From an uncultured Microbulbifer sp. (GTDB taxonomy: Bacteria; Pseudomonadota; Gammaproteobacteria; Pseudomonadales; Cellvibrionaceae), in NCBI RefSeq assembly GCF_947504145.1, contig NZ_CANNGQ010000002.1, positions 496,001 through 560,000 of the forward strand: 64,000 nt of DNA. The letters run 5' to 3'. The notes beneath the pieces were generated by a model. That model worked only from the letters and a program-made list of their open reading frames with translations, was not told where the DNA came from and made no database searches. Positions 8,738 through 17,356 of this stretch are shown here, piece after piece (the first letter of the stretch is position 1; every line of letters begins with the position of its first letter). Made by a program: the position numbers and the translations under genes.

Positions 8738-9412
8738 TTGTGCCGAGTCCCCGTTTTGCGCCCCTACAATCCCCCGACTGTTCCTTTTCTGGATGTCGTC
8801 TTCAGTGACGCCCATCTGCTGGTGCTCGATAAGCCCAGCGGCCTGCTTACCGTGCCCGGTCGCGACCCCGCGCACAAAGACAGCCTGGCCAGCCGCGCGC
8901 AGGCGGAATACACGGATGCGCTGATCGTACACCGCCTGGATATGGATACTTCTGGGCTGGTGGTGATGGCGTTGGGGGCGGAGGTGCATCGTCAGTTGAG
9001 CAAGCTTTTTCAGGATCGCCAGGTGGATAAAAGCTATCTGGCGCGGGTGTGGGGCGAGCCCGAAGCCGATGAGGGTGAGGTGGATTTGCCACTGATCTGT
9101 GACTGGCCGAACCGGCCCAGGCAGAAGGTGTGTTTCGAGTCTGGCAAGCCGTCGCTGACCCGCTGGCAGAAGCTCGACAGTGACGGCAAAACCAGTCTGT
9201 TGCAGCTGACCCCGGTTACTGGCCGCTCGCACCAGTTGCGGGTGCATATGCAGGCCATGGGGTACCCGATTCTCGGTGACCCTTTTTATGCCCACCCCGA
9301 TGCGCAGGCCGCGGCGCCGCGGCTTCTGTTGCATGCGCAGGAGTTGGCGTTTGAGCACCCTGTTACCGGCAGGGCGTTGAACTTTCTGTGTAATCCGGGG
9401 CTCGACTGGTAA
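8738..9412 (+). CDS. rluA: RluA pseudouridine synthase (23S rRNA / tRNA)
   Basis: Converts uridine to pseudouridine; E. coli RluA acts on 23S U746 and tRNA U32. The 224 aa match RluA (about 219). The catalytic block HRLDMDTSG (65-73) holds Asp68, and the long stretch around LPLICDWPNRPRQKVC and TGRSHQLRVHM is highly characteristic of RluA rather than RluC or RluD. The start is taken as TTG at 8738, with AGGA about eight bases upstream; no ATG lies near, so the exact start is uncertain. It is monocistronic and divergent from the map unit. Confidence 0.9.
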   Translation: MCRVPVLRPYNPPTVPFLDVVFSDAHLLVLDKPSGLLTVPGRDPAHKDSLASRAQAEYTDALIVHRLDMDTSGLVVMALGAEVHRQLSKLFQDRQVDKSYLARVWGEPEADEGEVDLPLICDWPNRPRQKVCFESGKPSLTRWQKLDSDGKTSLLQLTPVTGRSHQLRVHMQAMGYPILGDPFYAHPDAQAAAPRLLLHAQELAFEHPVTGRALNFLCNPGLDW

Positions 9413-9485
9413 GTGGCTGGAACAGCCGTCACAAAAAAACAGTCCCACTGCGCTGGCGGTATCGCAGCCCATGGCTGGAAGCCAA

Positions 9486-11558
9486 TCAGAAGGCCCGGTC
9501 TACGGTTAGCATGATCCTGGCACCTCGCTGCCGTTCGGTGAGCTCAATGGTATCGGCGATACCACTGCGGTCGTTCTCGTAGAGCCAGCGCTCCCACCTC
9601 TGCTTCTCTCCTCCCAGTTGGTCCGCTTCCAGGCGTAGTTTAAGCGCATCGAAAATGGCCGTTTCTACAAACGCTGCCCAGTAGCCGCGGGTATGTAAAT
9701 AGCTGTATTCATTCACGAAGAATTCTTCGCTCTCCTCACGACTTTGATAGCCGACACCCCATGAGAGACTGTGGCGGGATATGTCTTGACGAAAGTTGGC
9801 GCTATACGAAGGGCCGCTGATGTCTGTCAGTTGGCGAACTTTTCCGGTCACCGGGTCTTCAAACTCGGTGTCGATATAGTTTGCGTTCAACGCTAGCTCT
9901 GCATTCGGAATCAGTGCGGATAGTGGCAGGTTCAGCGTTGTATTCAGGCCGTGGCTGATGGCATCACCGGCATTTCCCAGCGCGGATGCGCCGGAAGGTA
10001 GGATGATGCGTTCCAGGACATCGTGATGCCATTCACGATAGAGCGTTACCGCGAGTGCCCCCTTATCTGAGAACCGATAATCCACACTGGTGGCGGCACG
10101 GTATTTTGAATCTGGTCGCAGGCGAGGGTTTCCGGAAAACTGACGGTCGTTGACCAGATCGGCGCTTGCCGCAAAGTCGCTGAAGTCCAGCTGACCTACA
10201 GATCTACGTAGATCGACTCTGAACTGTGTTGATTCACCGGCTTCATAAGCCATGGCGAGTGACGGCTTTAGAAAAAATAGTGACTGTTGATCTTCGCTGT
10301 CTCCGGTAACCGCCAGCTGTGAATATTCTGCCGCTAGCCCGGAATCTAGCGTAACCCCGGACAGCTGAAAGGTCGCGCTTGAGAAGACCTCGCCACGTTG
10401 TTCCTTGGCTTGAGAATATGTGCCGCCAGCAGTTGCCGGTGTGTTCAGAGCGAGATCTCGACTCGACAAGTCGAGCCAGCTTCGCAGGTGGCTATACGCG
10501 GCCTCTACCCCAAACTCGTAGCGGCTAAGTCGCCCGGGGGAGTCTGGTGTGAAGCTCAACAGCGTGCGCAACACATGCTCACCCTTGCGCTCTTCGAAGG
10601 CTAGATTAGATATGCTTGCGGGGCTGCCTAACGGAATTTGCGTAAGCGAATCTGAGTCTACGGTCCAGTTTTGCGCATTATTGATGGAAAGAATGCGCAA
10701 CTGGAGCTGATCGCTCAGGGGCTGTTGCCATTCGAGCCCCACTTCCCCGGTATAGTAGCGGCTGTCTCGGTCATTGCCGAAATACCGTTGTGAAGCGGTG
10801 CTTAACTGTGGATCCTGGGCTTCTTGTCTGGTGGTTTCCGTAAGGTACTGGCTCCAGCCGATACGCCCGTTAACCAGTAGCTGGTTACCATTGGAAAACT
10901 GTCGTTTTGTGTCTCCGGAAAGAAATATCTCATTGAGTGTACTGGGGCGCTCTTCTTTCTGAAGACCTGTCAGTTCTCGACTGTTTGAATAGGTGCGTAT
11001 CTCTGCCGCACGAGGTTGTCGTTCCTGTGTGGCATTCAGCTTGATTGCACTCTCCCAGTCGCCGAATGTATCTGAAATTCCGAACTCCGCATCCGAAGAC
11101 AGATCCTCGCCCTCGGTGCCACCAATAGACAACGTAAGCCGTTTTGCAGAAGTGGAATCTTTTCGTATGACATTGGCGAGGACCGCTTGTCCGGAAGCGT
11201 CAGACAAACCAGACGCGCCTCGAATGATCTCGATTTTTTCCACCAGCCGCGCAGGAATACGTGATAGCGCCTCCTCGATACCACCGGATTTTGTGGTCGG
11301 GCGCCGGCCATCAATCAGTACGTTGCCGGCACCCGCCACAAACCCTCGGACATCATCGTCGGTTTCTTTCAGGGAGAATCCGGGTAGACGTGAAACCATA
11401 TCCAGCGCTGTCTGCGGTGTGTAGCTGGCAAAATACGCCGGTGAGTAAACCTCGCTTTGCGCATCCGATTGTGTATTCGGCTGGGCCTGAGACGGCGAAT
11501 GGAGTAACAGCGCAATGCTCGCGCCAGCGATCCACAAAGGTAAACATTTCGGTTTCAT
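9486..11558 (-). CDS. TonB-dependent receptor of the metallophore locus, distal gene
   Basis: 690-residue outer-membrane receptor with a Sec signal peptide (cleavage near SQAQ, about residue 26), a plug domain (about 40-140, with the IEIIRG motif) and a 22-strand-type barrel ending in Arg-Ala-Phe. The plug is short and the usual TonB-box sequence is not obvious near the N-terminus. It is the last gene of a five-gene minus-strand unit, 30 bases after the second receptor, so co-transcription is likely. A T-rich tract about 40 bases beyond the stop (9437-9443 on the opposite strand) may end the unit. Ligand unknown; context points to a metal chelate. Confidence 0.9.
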   Translation of the reverse strand: MKPKCLPLWIAGASIALLLHSPSQAQPNTQSDAQSEVYSPAYFASYTPQTALDMVSRLPGFSLKETDDDVRGFVAGAGNVLIDGRRPTTKSGGIEEALSRIPARLVEKIEIIRGASGLSDASGQAVLANVIRKDSTSAKRLTLSIGGTEGEDLSSDAEFGISDTFGDWESAIKLNATQERQPRAAEIRTYSNSRELTGLQKEERPSTLNEIFLSGDTKRQFSNGNQLLVNGRIGWSQYLTETTRQEAQDPQLSTASQRYFGNDRDSRYYTGEVGLEWQQPLSDQLQLRILSINNAQNWTVDSDSLTQIPLGSPASISNLAFEERKGEHVLRTLLSFTPDSPGRLSRYEFGVEAAYSHLRSWLDLSSRDLALNTPATAGGTYSQAKEQRGEVFSSATFQLSGVTLDSGLAAEYSQLAVTGDSEDQQSLFFLKPSLAMAYEAGESTQFRVDLRRSVGQLDFSDFAASADLVNDRQFSGNPRLRPDSKYRAATSVDYRFSDKGALAVTLYREWHHDVLERIILPSGASALGNAGDAISHGLNTTLNLPLSALIPNAELALNANYIDTEFEDPVTGKVRQLTDISGPSYSANFRQDISRHSLSWGVGYQSREESEEFFVNEYSYLHTRGYWAAFVETAIFDALKLRLEADQLGGEKQRWERWLYENDRSGIADTIELTERQRGARIMLTVDRAF

Positions 11559-11588
11559 GTCCGTTTCCCGGTTGCTTAGCGAGTCAGC

Positions 11589-13859
11589 TTAAAATTGATA
11601 GTCCAGAACTATCCTGGCGCTGCGAGGTGCGCCGAGCATTAGCTGGTTGGCATAAATGAAACCGGGGTTGTCCTGGTGCAGGTAGAACAGGTCGGACCAG
11701 GACACATAATCTTCGTCGAAAAGGTTATCGATTCGCGCCGTGATCCGGTAGTTTTCCGCACGATAGGCCGCAAACAGGTTGGTGAAGGTATAGCCTTTCA
11801 GCAATACCGTATTGGGGTTGTCGCCATAGCGGTCGTCGATATAGTGCACCGAGCCGCCGACCTCTAATGGCAGGTCCGCGACGTTATCAACACTGGTGAA
11901 CAGGCTTGCAGTCAGCTCGGGGACGTTGGGTGGTGTATTGCCAGCGAAGGTATCGATGTTGGCAGAGCGCTGGAAGGAAGCATTGGTATAGGCCGCATTG
12001 GCACCTACACGCCAGTCATCACTGAGGGTGAAAGAGGTGGAGACCTCGAGGCCTTCGGATTTTCTTCCGCCCACGTTGGTGACACTATCCAGAGAGAAAC
12101 GCTCATAGATATCGTCTCTCTCAATACGGTAAAGCGCGATGGTTGACTCTGCATTTCCCTCAAGCCAATTGGCTTTCAGACCGATTTCTGCTTGAGCGGC
12201 ATCGGTAAGGTCAAAGTCTTGATTGTTATTTACCAGAAATATATTTGAACTAACCGGATCTTTGGCATTGCTGTACTGGGCGTAGGCCATCACATCTTCG
12301 GAAAAACTATAGACCCCGCCGAGGCGCCAGCTCAACCAATCATAATCCCGTGCGAAGCCATTACTTTCCGGTTCTCCTTCCGCATTGAAGTTCTCCCGGT
12401 TGAGGTCCAGAGCCTCGTGACGGATGCCGGTGACAACACTGAGTTTGTCGGTGAGTTGTAGTGCATTGCCAAAAAATACGGCGTAAGTATCGATATCCGT
12501 TGGGCTGACACCGCGGAGCTCCCGTGGGCCGTAGCTACCTGGCTCTGGGTTCCATGGGTCGATTCCGTCGCCCGTTTCCTGGGCGACGCTTCGACGGAAT
12601 CCTCGGGAGCGAACAAAATCCAGCCTGGTATTTTCAACGCCAAATACAGACCGACTTTCGATACCAGTGAATTCCGAATCGATGTTCAGGGTCAGCCGGC
12701 TTCCCAGAACCTCCTGTTCATGGTCTAGGATAAAATAGCCGTAATAACGTTGCACTTCACCCTGCTGGGTACAGGTGCCCACAACATCGGTGCAGTAGAC
12801 ATAGCCCTCGGCATTCTGCCATGCGCGGTCAGCATCAAACTTAAACAGAGTGTGCTGCAGGCGTGTGCTGTCGTTAATTTTCCACTCGCTGTCCAATCGC
12901 AAGAAAAGCTGGTCTGACTTCGCATAGGCATCGGAAACATTGTAATTATTTGTGCGCATCGCACCGTCAATTACTTCATCGCGGTCTGTACGGATCACAC
13001 CGAGAGGGTCGCGCGCGTCTGCACTAGGAACCAGTGGGGTGCCGTAATAACTGCCGGCATCGTCTTTCAAGTAGTCCGCACTCAGTTTGAAGTTGAGGTT
13101 GTCGCTGGCTTTCCAGAATACGCTGCCGGTCAGGTTGTTTGATTCAGCATTGGTACGATCAATAAAGCCTTCTCTGTCGTAGTGGCTCAAATCCAGGGTG
13201 TACCAGAGATCCTCTTTAATCTCCCCCTGGCTACCAACTCCGATGTGCTGGCTATCAAAGCTCCCGTAGCCTAGCTGCAGGTTAGCGCCCTGATCCATAT
13301 CGGCGGATGCCGATTTGGTGATCGCGTTTACCGTGCCGGCCACGGAGCCGATGCCATTCAATACGGATGCCGGGCCCCGCAGAATTTCTACTCGTTGCAA
13401 GTTGAATGTGTTTTGCGGGCGCATCACCATGGTGCTGGGCCCTATCCACAAGCCGTCGCGCAATACCGTAATCTGGCCGCGGGTAAAGCCGCGCATGGAG
13501 AACGTGGAGGGGGCGGAAGGCTGTTCACCGGTTACAACACCCGGCAGGTTTGCCAGCGAATCCGAAAGTTTGGTGTATCCGCGCGCGCGCATCACTTCCG
13601 CATCAATAACCTCAATGGTAGCGGGCGTCTCCATTGCGGTAAGGCCAAGGCGGTTTGATGTGGTGGAAGTTTCATTCAGGCCGAGGTTTCCTACCGGGCT
13701 TCCGAAAACAACCATGTGCTCGACGGGTTTGCTCTCTGTTTGATCTGATGTTTCGACATTTTCTGTCTTCGCTTCGTCCGCTGCCTGAGCATAACCGGCA
13801 AAGACGATGGATGAGATCAGGACACAATAATGCAGGCGTATTCCAGTATTGATATTCAT
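11589..13859 (-). CDS. TonB-dependent siderophore-type receptor of the metallophore locus
   Basis: 756 residues with a signal peptide (cleavage near AQAAD, about residue 26) and a TonB-siderophore-type plug: LPGVVTGEQPS, FSMRGF and the VEILRGPASVLNGIGSVAG region (about residues 105-185), followed by a barrel ending Leu-Asp-Tyr-Gln-Phe. These plug motifs are typical of receptors for ferric siderophores of the FhuE/FpvA type, but family membership does not fix the metal. Its ATG lies 37 bases after the MFS exporter stop, so it is read from the same promoter as the ligase and exporter. The proposed job is re-import of the metal complex of the locus product. Confidence 0.93.
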   Translation of the reverse strand: MNINTGIRLHYCVLISSIVFAGYAQAADEAKTENVETSDQTESKPVEHMVVFGSPVGNLGLNETSTTSNRLGLTAMETPATIEVIDAEVMRARGYTKLSDSLANLPGVVTGEQPSAPSTFSMRGFTRGQITVLRDGLWIGPSTMVMRPQNTFNLQRVEILRGPASVLNGIGSVAGTVNAITKSASADMDQGANLQLGYGSFDSQHIGVGSQGEIKEDLWYTLDLSHYDREGFIDRTNAESNNLTGSVFWKASDNLNFKLSADYLKDDAGSYYGTPLVPSADARDPLGVIRTDRDEVIDGAMRTNNYNVSDAYAKSDQLFLRLDSEWKINDSTRLQHTLFKFDADRAWQNAEGYVYCTDVVGTCTQQGEVQRYYGYFILDHEQEVLGSRLTLNIDSEFTGIESRSVFGVENTRLDFVRSRGFRRSVAQETGDGIDPWNPEPGSYGPRELRGVSPTDIDTYAVFFGNALQLTDKLSVVTGIRHEALDLNRENFNAEGEPESNGFARDYDWLSWRLGGVYSFSEDVMAYAQYSNAKDPVSSNIFLVNNNQDFDLTDAAQAEIGLKANWLEGNAESTIALYRIERDDIYERFSLDSVTNVGGRKSEGLEVSTSFTLSDDWRVGANAAYTNASFQRSANIDTFAGNTPPNVPELTASLFTSVDNVADLPLEVGGSVHYIDDRYGDNPNTVLLKGYTFTNLFAAYRAENYRITARIDNLFDEDYVSWSDLFYLHQDNPGFIYANQLMLGAPRSARIVLDYQF

Positions 13860-13896
13860 GATGGTGAACCAGTTTGTAGTGAGGGTAGAAATTGCG

Positions 13897-15132
13897 CTAA
13901 GCGCTTGCAGTATTTCCGGGAGGGGGATTTACGGTTAGGTTTTTGCCGACCAGCTTAAACAGCAGGAAGGTGCTAATAAGTCCGATAAAGCAGTAGGTTA
14001 CCCAGGGCAGTGCGGAAAGCTGATACACACGGGCGGTGTCAATCAGCATCCCGCCGAGCCAGCTTCCCAGCCCACCACCAACAGCCAGACCCAAAGAGCT
14101 GAAACCCATATAGCTGCCCAGCGCCTTGTCGTTTGCGAGGTTGGCCGTGATGGTTTGCTGCGTGGGGCGCGTCATCAGAACGCCGAAAGTATAAATAGCC
14201 ACCAAGCCCAAAAATAATGGAAAGCTGGTCGTAAACCCGATAGCACCACAGGTCAGAGACATGATGAGAAGGCCTGTAAGAAAGATCTGTAAGGTGCTGA
14301 ACTTCCGCTCTAGTTTCTTTACCAGGTGGTATTGGGCAACCACCGTTATCGCTGCGCTCATGGTATACATGAACCCAACGCTTTCCTGGTGTGTACTCAA
14401 TTTTTCCGCCCAAAGCGGAAAGCTGAGATTAAACTGCACGGATGTAAACCAGTAGCCCATCATGAACGTGGTAAAAAAGACAAACCGCTTGTCGCTGAAT
14501 ACCAATGCCAAGTTGCTGGCGCTTGAATTTCTATTCGCTTCTGGACGACAAGTAGGGATAAATGCGGCGGCAATCAGGCTGTTGGCCAGAAAACATAGTG
14601 CGGCAACGTAGCAAACGATCTCGAAATTAAATTGCAGGAGCGCTATGCCTAAAAGTGGTCCGAGCGCAGTCGCGATACCGCTGACCCAATTGCTCAGCAA
14701 ATAATAGTGGGCTCGGTCTTTTTCTGTCGTGAGTGCCACAATGCTCGCTTGGTAGGGTGCTTCGAACAGGGCGCCACCTAGAGCCGAGAGTATCATTGCC
14801 AGTATTAGCCCGGCAGGATCCGTAGCTGTGGCCAGGACTGCAAAGCCGGAGGCTCGCACCAATACGCCAACGCAAATCATTGGTTTGATGCCGAACTTAT
14901 CACTCAGCAAGCCTCCGACAATGGTCAACCCCTGTTGAACGACTTGTCTGACCGCCAGTGCGATGCCAACGATCGCCGTCGCCATACCCAAGTTACTGAC
15001 GAAGTGCACCGCCACTAGCGGGATGACCATGCTGAAACCGATCACCATGAAAAAAGTGTACACCAGTAACCAGCGTAAGCTGGATCTGTGCAGGCCCGGT
15101 AAATCGTTGTGGAGCTGGTGGTGTTGTGACAT
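13897..15132 (-). CDS. MFS exporter (MdtH-like) of the metallophore locus
   Basis: 411-residue inner-membrane transporter with 12 predicted hydrophobic segments and the MFS loop 2-3 motif in GGLLSDKFGIKP (about residues 74-85). The overall pattern resembles MdtH-type drug exporters; MFS proteins of this kind export siderophores in other clusters. Its ATG is two bases after the stop of the DUF364-like gene, so the two are tightly coupled. Placement between biosynthetic-type genes and TonB receptors argues for export of the locus product rather than general drug efflux. Confidence 0.88.
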   Translation of the reverse strand: MSQHHQLHNDLPGLHRSSLRWLLVYTFFMVIGFSMVIPLVAVHFVSNLGMATAIVGIALAVRQVVQQGLTIVGGLLSDKFGIKPMICVGVLVRASGFAVLATATDPAGLILAMILSALGGALFEAPYQASIVALTTEKDRAHYYLLSNWVSGIATALGPLLGIALLQFNFEIVCYVAALCFLANSLIAAAFIPTCRPEANRNSSASNLALVFSDKRFVFFTTFMMGYWFTSVQFNLSFPLWAEKLSTHQESVGFMYTMSAAITVVAQYHLVKKLERKFSTLQIFLTGLLIMSLTCGAIGFTTSFPLFLGLVAIYTFGVLMTRPTQQTITANLANDKALGSYMGFSSLGLAVGGGLGSWLGGMLIDTARVYQLSALPWVTYCFIGLISTFLLFKLVGKNLTVNPPPGNTASA

Positions 15133-15134
15133 GT

Positions 15135-15956
15135 CTAATCTGCGCGATACAGATAAATAGAACTCGGCTCCGCACTGAACTGTGAATACGGAAATGGCTC
15201 AGCGCAAACAGCGCTTACGCCCTTGCCCAAAAACTGCGGCACAATGGCACTGCCTGTCTGTGCATAGACTAATAGTGGAATATTTCGTTTTTTAGCAGCT
15301 TGTAGGATTGTGTCAAAAGAGCCATTGGAAAGGGTCATACCTGTCACGATCAGCCGATCGGCGCGGCGTAGGACTGAGTCCATATTCCGTGTGACGTTTA
15401 ACCCTGTGCTGGTGCGTTTCATGTTGAAATCGCAAGGTAGACAGTATGCGCCGCGCTTTTCAATCTCTTCCACAATGGGATTGACGACGCCGATAAGCCC
15501 GACATTCTCACCTGCTTTCACAGTTTGCAGGCTGACTATGGCCTGATCCCGGGCGATTGCCCGCTCGTAGGGTGTGCCTTGCGGCAGTTCTACTCTGGTT
15601 GCCTGTGACTGGTTTCGGTGTGGCTGCAGTAGCGCAAAATAGGCATCGAGCGCGGCGATACGCACCGGCAGTATCGGGCACTCCAGGAGGTTGGCCAGAT
15701 TGACTCCGGCAAGCGACTCTGCATTGATGATATCGAGTTGGTCAGGTTCAACGCAGCACCCTCCAAAGACAGATTCCACTCGCAATAGTAGGTAGAAGTT
15801 TCGATACGTATTGTTTGCGCCGGGAAATTTGGTGAACTGCCGAATGGCAAAGGCACCGGCTACGGAGCACTGATGTGCATCTAGTGCAAATTGCCCTTGT
15901 AGAACCTGGGTGATCAGGCTGTCGACGGGTAGCGCTTCCTGCGATTTGATTGTCAT
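15135..15956 (-). CDS. DUF364-like Rossmann-fold protein (putative heavy-metal chelation family)
   Basis: 273 aa, soluble, no signal peptide. The C-terminal half resembles DUF364: a GENVGLIGVV strand-loop near residue 150, then DRLIVTGMTLSNGSFDTIL (about 200-218), the family's most recognisable stretch. The N-terminal half would correspond to the partner DUF4213-like domain. DUF364 is described as a putative heavy-metal chelation family on structural grounds; no reaction is established. The start ATG is three bases downstream of the ATP-grasp stop. Possible roles are intracellular metal handling, release of metal from the imported chelate, or a missing biosynthetic step. Confidence 0.75.
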   Translation of the reverse strand: MTIKSQEALPVDSLITQVLQGQFALDAHQCSVAGAFAIRQFTKFPGANNTYRNFYLLLRVESVFGGCCVEPDQLDIINAESLAGVNLANLLECPILPVRIAALDAYFALLQPHRNQSQATRVELPQGTPYERAIARDQAIVSLQTVKAGENVGLIGVVNPIVEEIEKRGAYCLPCDFNMKRTSTGLNVTRNMDSVLRRADRLIVTGMTLSNGSFDTILQAAKKRNIPLLVYAQTGSAIVPQFLGKGVSAVCAEPFPYSQFSAEPSSIYLYRAD

Positions 15957-15959
15957 GGC

Positions 15960-17228
15960 TCAGGCTTCCGCTTCTTCCTGAATATCAGGAGTGAGTTGCA
16001 TGATTGCCTGTTCTGCGTAGTCGCGGGCTTTCATACCGCTTTCATCATGTGTGATGACAAAACCGAGATAGCAGGCGTTGTCAATCGGTGGGTAGATGTC
16101 CTGTTGCTGGGCATTCTTTAGCGTCCATCGCTGAACGTTTGCACAAGACTTCAGTTGGTCCTCGCCATTGATCGCGATCAGTTTCCCGCGGGATTGCGGG
16201 ATCAAAAATTTGATGGCCGCACTTCCCTGAATATTCTCCAGGCTGGAGAGATCTGGTTGTCTGTCGAGTGCCAGCTCAATGTGCACGTTGAGCAGGTCAA
16301 TGCCGGTCACCCTTTGGATGAGTTCGACAATGTAGTTGCCCCCGGGGCGGGGGTTGATCTCCACCAGCCTCGGTCCTTTGGATGTCAGTTTTACTTCTGT
16401 ATGACTGATTCCGTGATCATGGCCAACGGCTTCCAGCGCTGCACGCGCAAAATCCACAATCTCACGGAATTTTTCTTCCGGTAAATCTGCCGGAAACATA
16501 TGCCCGTCTTCTATGAAATATGGCAGCCCGGTCAGCGATTTGTCCGTTATTCCCAAGACCGATGTCTTCCCTTGATGAGTAATGGCTTCCACGCTTACCT
16601 CCGCGCCATCCATGTACTCTTCAAGCAGGCAGATGGTATCTCTTGGTTGGTCGCGAAAGTTGTGGGTGAACCCCGTCAGCTTGTCATACGCAGCGCGCAA
16701 TTCATCTTCATTGCGTACCAGCTGTACATAGGCGCTGGATGCCAGGTCGGAGGGTTTGGCGATCAAGGGATAGCCAATGTTGGCAGCCGCTTTCCGTGTG
16801 CTGGACCAGTCAGTGCCGGCAATGAACCTGGGATTGGGCAACCCCGCACGCTCAAGCGCTTCACGAACCAAGTGCTTGCGTCGGATGGTTTTGACATTGG
16901 AGGAAAATGACTGGGGTAATTTCAGAGCGCGGGCGACCTGACACACGGTGTCAACATAGTAGTCACAGATTGTTAATACACCGTCGAACTTCAGCGCCTG
17001 GTGCTGAATGGAGAGAAACTCCATTAGTGAGTCGATATCGTTGGTTTCGGCGGTAAGAATATTTTTCGCATAGAAAAATATTGGATGCATCTTCTCAGAC
17101 GTTTCGTCCAGATAATGGCTGGGGTTGCGGGTGATAAATGTGAATGTGTGACCAAGATCACGAATGGCTTTTGGGAAAAGCCTACCAGTACCCTCAACCC
17201 AGTTCTCAATCAGTAGCAAGTGTGCCAT
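15960..17228 (-). CDS. ATP-grasp carboxylate-amine ligase
   Basis: 422 aa from ATG at 17228 (AAAGGGA nine bases upstream). ATP-grasp enzymes activate a carboxylate as an acyl phosphate and join it to an amine or thiol. Visible landmarks are the pre-ATP-grasp domain (1-115), Lys118 in RKHLVRE, the glycine-poor loop KPSDLASSAYV (158-168), LLEEYMDGAEVSVE (201-214) and the metal-binding HTEVK ... LVEINPRPGG (276-297, with Glu290 and Asn292). It resembles amino-acid ligases and the ATP-grasp protein of vibrioferrin clusters in type, not demonstrably in substrate. First gene of the minus-strand unit, directly next to the Zur-like box. Confidence 0.88.
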   Translation of the reverse strand: MAHLLLIENWVEGTGRLFPKAIRDLGHTFTFITRNPSHYLDETSEKMHPIFFYAKNILTAETNDIDSLMEFLSIQHQALKFDGVLTICDYYVDTVCQVARALKLPQSFSSNVKTIRRKHLVREALERAGLPNPRFIAGTDWSSTRKAAANIGYPLIAKPSDLASSAYVQLVRNEDELRAAYDKLTGFTHNFRDQPRDTICLLEEYMDGAEVSVEAITHQGKTSVLGITDKSLTGLPYFIEDGHMFPADLPEEKFREIVDFARAALEAVGHDHGISHTEVKLTSKGPRLVEINPRPGGNYIVELIQRVTGIDLLNVHIELALDRQPDLSSLENIQGSAAIKFLIPQSRGKLIAINGEDQLKSCANVQRWTLKNAQQQDIYPPIDNACYLGFVITHDESGMKARDYAEQAIMQLTPDIQEEAEA

Positions 17229-17290
17229 GGAAATTCCCTTTGTGAGCTCCCAGAAAAATCCTGTTCTGGTTTTAATCGGCTGTTTAGTTG

Positions 17291-17305
17291 TGTTATACCG
17301 TAACA
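17291..17305. promoter_or_regulatory. Zur-box-like operator between the two divergent units
   Basis: The 15-mer TGTTATACCGTAACA has arms TGTTA and TAACA around a five-base centre. Extended to 17289-17307, it agrees at 14 of 19 positions with the gammaproteobacterial Zur consensus as I remember it (AATGTTATAATATAACATT). It is the only clear palindrome in the 128-base gap between the ATP-grasp start (17228) and the kinase start (17357). Read on the minus strand it contains TATAAC, a possible -10 element, so a bound repressor would block the ligase promoter and probably the kinase promoter. Match by eye only. Confidence 0.6.
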
Positions 17306-17356
17306 TTGAGGGGGCGGAGAGGCAACCCGGAATCGACAAGAAGGAACTTGCGCCAA

